From NCBI GenBank assembly GCA_017428565.1, contig JAFRQP010000097.1, positions 1 through 64,000 of the forward strand: a stretch of DNA of 64,000 nucleotides. Direction: 5' to 3'. A program made the translations under genes and the position numbers. Shown here piece after piece: positions 62,062 through 64,000 of the stretch. The notes under the pieces were generated by a model that did no database searches, was not told where the DNA came from, and saw only the letters and a list, made by a program, of their open reading frames with translations. Each line of letters starts with the position of its first letter. The first letter of the stretch is position 1. This stretch comes from Oscillospiraceae bacterium (lineage in GTDB: Bacteria > Bacillota > Clostridia > Oscillospirales > Oscillospiraceae).

Positions 62062-62225
62062 ATACTGATTTCTGATAGAAAGTTCGAGAAAGATTTCCGA
62101 GAATAATTCGCGCCAGACGAGGCGAAGACCGCAGAGCATAATGGAGATATATGGTCAAGGGCTTCAACGAAGGTTGGCGCGAATTCTGCCGGAAAGATTC
62201 CGAGATTTCTATTAGATATCAGTAT
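62062..62225. repeat. 164-bp imperfect palindromic element
   Basis: The ends ATACTGAT and ATCAGTAT start a long imperfect inverted repeat of about 60 bases per arm (shared TTCGCGCCA near the inner ends). No gene is visible inside. It lies between tRNA-Leu and the ABC transporter gene. Confidence 0.7.
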
Positions 62226-62305
62226 CAAGCGCAAAGAAAAACGGGGAACCGCATTTCGCGATCCCCCGTCCTCGCAAAACTGAAAACTCAAAACTGAAAA
62301 CTGTT

Positions 62306-64000
62306 TTACCCCAGCAGGCTGTAGGTGGCCTCGTCCTCGTACTGGCGGGTATAGAGCCGGTAGTACACGCCGCGCCGCTCCATCAGCTCCTGGTGGCGGC
62401 CCTGCTCCACGATCTTGCCGTCCTTCACCACCAGGATCACGTCGGCGCTGCGCACGGTGGAGAGCCGGTGGGCGATGACGATGGAGGTGCGGCCGTGGAT
62501 GATGGTGTCGATGGCGGCCTGGATCTTTTGCTCGGTGATGGTGTCCACAGAGGCGGTGGCCTCGTCCAGCACCAGGATCCGGGGGTCGGCCAGGATGGCC
62601 CGCGCGAAGGAGATCAGCTGCTTTTCGCCGGTGGAGAGCATGTCGCCCCCCTCGCCCACGTCGGTGTCCAGGCCCTTTTCCAGCTTCGCCACCACGTCCT
62701 TGGCGCTCACCAGCTCCAGGGCCCGATCGATCTGCTCCGGGGTGGCGTCGGGATTGCCGTAGAGCAGGTTCTCCCGCACGGTGCCGGAGAAGAGGTGGGG
62801 CGTCTGCAGCACATAGCCGATGGCGGAGTGGAGCCAGAGCTGGGATCTCTCCCGGGCGTCCCGCCCGTCGATGAGCACCCGGCCCTCGGTGGGCTCGTAA
62901 AAGCGGCAGATGAGATTGGCCAGGGTGGATTTGCCCGCGCCGGTCTCCCCCACGATGGCCAGATTGGTGCCGAAGGGGATGTCCAGATTGAAATGCTCCA
63001 GGATCTTCTCGTCCCCGTCCGGGTACTGGAAGGACACGTCCTCAAAGCGGATGTCGCCCCGGATGGGCTCCCAGTTCTCCTTCTTGGGCTCAAAGCTGTC
63101 TCCGTAGAGGGCCATGACCTCGGCGCTGTCGTTCACGTCGGGCCTGGTATTCAGGAGCTTGGTGAGCCGTTCGATGTTCACCTGGGTGGTGATGAGATCG
63201 GAGATGGCGTCCACGATCCAGCGCACCGGCTCCATCATGCCCTGGGCATAGGACATGAACATGGAGAAGGTGCCGATCTGGGTCTTGGCGATGACCCCGC
63301 CCTTCCACAGCACGATGGCCAGGGCCAGGGAGGAGGCGAAGTTCATGGTCACGGCAAAGGCGCCCCGCAGACGGGCGGCGCCCACGCTCTTGCGGCGCAT
63401 GGCGGTCGTGTCGGCGACGAAGGACTTTTCCATCTTCTCCTCGATGACCAGGGTCTTGATGGTGCGGGCGCCGGTGATGCCCTCGTTGAAGTTGCCGGTG
63501 ATCTGGGAGTTCAGCTCCCGGATCTCCCGGTTGGCCCGGGTGAGCTTCTTCTGGAACAGGGAGAAGAGCAGCACCGTCAGCGGCAGCACCGTCACCACCA
63601 GCAGGGCGAGCCTGGCGTTGATGGCAAACATGACCGCGATGGCGCCCACCACATAGCCGATCTGCCACAGACTCTCCAGCACGGTCCAGGACACCAGGGA
63701 GCCGATGCGCTGGGTGTCGGACATGATGCGGGAGTGGATGTAGCCCACGCTGTTCTGATTGTAGTAGGAGAAGGACAGGGTCTGCAGGTGGGTGAAGGCC
63801 TTGTTGCGCAGGTCCCGGTCCACCCCCACCTCGATGTGCATGCTGTACATGGCGGAGATGTAGTTGAACACCGCGCCGCCGCAGATGAGGGTGAGATAGA
63901 GGATCACGAACCACACGATGGTGTCCAGGGTCCCCTCGCCGATGAAGTGGTTCAGGGCATAGCGCTGGAAGAGAGGCACGCCGGTGTCCACCAGGCTGCC
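62306..64000 (-). CDS. ABC exporter, membrane and ATPase domains, 5' end outside window
   Basis: The visible 561 or more residues hold the end of a six-helix membrane domain and a full ATPase domain: Walker A GETGAGKST, Q-loop YVLQTPHLF, signature LSTGEKQ (a variant of LSGGQ), Walker B ILVLDEAT and switch IAHRLSTV. The frame stays open to the window edge, so the start is not seen. It is likely half of a homo- or heterodimeric multidrug or lipid exporter; heterodimers of this type are often encoded in pairs, and the partner would be upstream outside the window. Confidence 0.93.
   Translation of the reverse strand, partial: GSLVDTGVPLFQRYALNHFIGEGTLDTIVWFVILYLTLICGGAVFNYISAMYSMHIEVGVDRDLRNKAFTHLQTLSFSYYNQNSVGYIHSRIMSDTQRIGSLVSWTVLESLWQIGYVVGAIAVMFAINARLALLVVTVLPLTVLLFSLFQKKLTRANREIRELNSQITGNFNEGITGARTIKTLVIEEKMEKSFVADTTAMRRKSVGAARLRGAFAVTMNFASSLALAIVLWKGGVIAKTQIGTFSMFMSYAQGMMEPVRWIVDAISDLITTQVNIERLTKLLNTRPDVNDSAEVMALYGDSFEPKKENWEPIRGDIRFEDVSFQYPDGDEKILEHFNLDIPFGTNLAIVGETGAGKSTLANLICRFYEPTEGRVLIDGRDARERSQLWLHSAIGYVLQTPHLFSGTVRENLLYGNPDATPEQIDRALELVSAKDVVAKLEKGLDTDVGEGGDMLSTGEKQLISFARAILADPRILVLDEATASVDTITEQKIQAAIDTIIHGRTSIVIAHRLSTVRSADVILVVKDGKIVEQGRHQELMERRGVYYRLYTRQYEDEATYSLLG

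Overview
The window looks like a chromosome segment of a GC-rich, anaerobic, spore-forming member of Clostridia, most like Oscillospiraceae/Ruminococcaceae. The evidence is spoIIGA-sigE, a PolC-type replicase, a complete Rnf complex, a SCIFF ranthipeptide locus and a FeoA-FeoB fusion. Codon use is strongly biased: TTA, CTA and TCA are absent over thousands of codons, which leaves very long open frames antisense to the real genes.

Region 1 (1-5400) is the right part of an integrative mobilizable element: a CHC2 zinc-finger primase piece, a D5/SF3-type primase-helicase, a small HTH protein, a MobV relaxase, an excisionase and a Tn916-like tyrosine integrase. An imperfect 40-bp inverted repeat (61-100 and 2208-2247) brackets the primase pair. 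A palindrome overlies the int -10 box, and a 10-bp-phased CGTAG array follows int.

Region 2 (5430-13800) holds an ECF sigma factor with three exported or membrane companions, a VanX-like lipoprotein, and the SCIFF precursor (48 aa) with its radical SAM maturase, which is translationally coupled to an Orn/Lys/Arg-decarboxylase-like PLP enzyme.

Region 3 (13800-22900) is the pyrH-frr-uppS-dxr-rseP block on the minus strand, with an AlkD-like gene where cdsA usually sits. It is divergent from spoIIGA-sigE, whose promoter has the atypical long spacer known for spoIIG. A MATE exporter and a PrsW-like protease follow.

Region 4 (23034-35300) is dominated by a 3220-residue secreted protein with 5'-nucleotidase, PHP and OB-like modules. 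Beyond it lie a YibE/F membrane protein, a Nudix hydrolase and an unknown Cys-rich protein.

Region 5 (35370-43600) is csoR-copA, with a copper chaperone domain fused to the CopA C-terminus and an internal start for it, followed by rnfCDGEAB.

Region 6 (43890-58040) holds a pseudokinase-TM-C-type-lectin protein, a beta-CASP nuclease, an ECF sigma/DUF4179-like pair, polC, a four-helix-bundle gene enclosed by inverted GTGAAGAG repeats, ispG, and feoAB with a Cys-rich partner under a DtxR-like operator.

Region 7 (58050-64000) contains small accessory genes (lipoprotein, GNAT, APH-like kinase, P-loop kinase), tRNA-Leu(GAG) next to a duplicated 132-bp structured repeat, a palindromic element, and the C-terminal part of an ABC exporter cut by the window end.

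Many intergenic gaps carry short palindromic repeats, several of which end or terminate neighbouring genes. The best candidates for something undescribed are the repeat-bounded four-helix cassette, the giant phosphoesterase, the pseudokinase-lectin protein, the putative dual CopA/CopZ product and the leaderless spoIIGA promoter.
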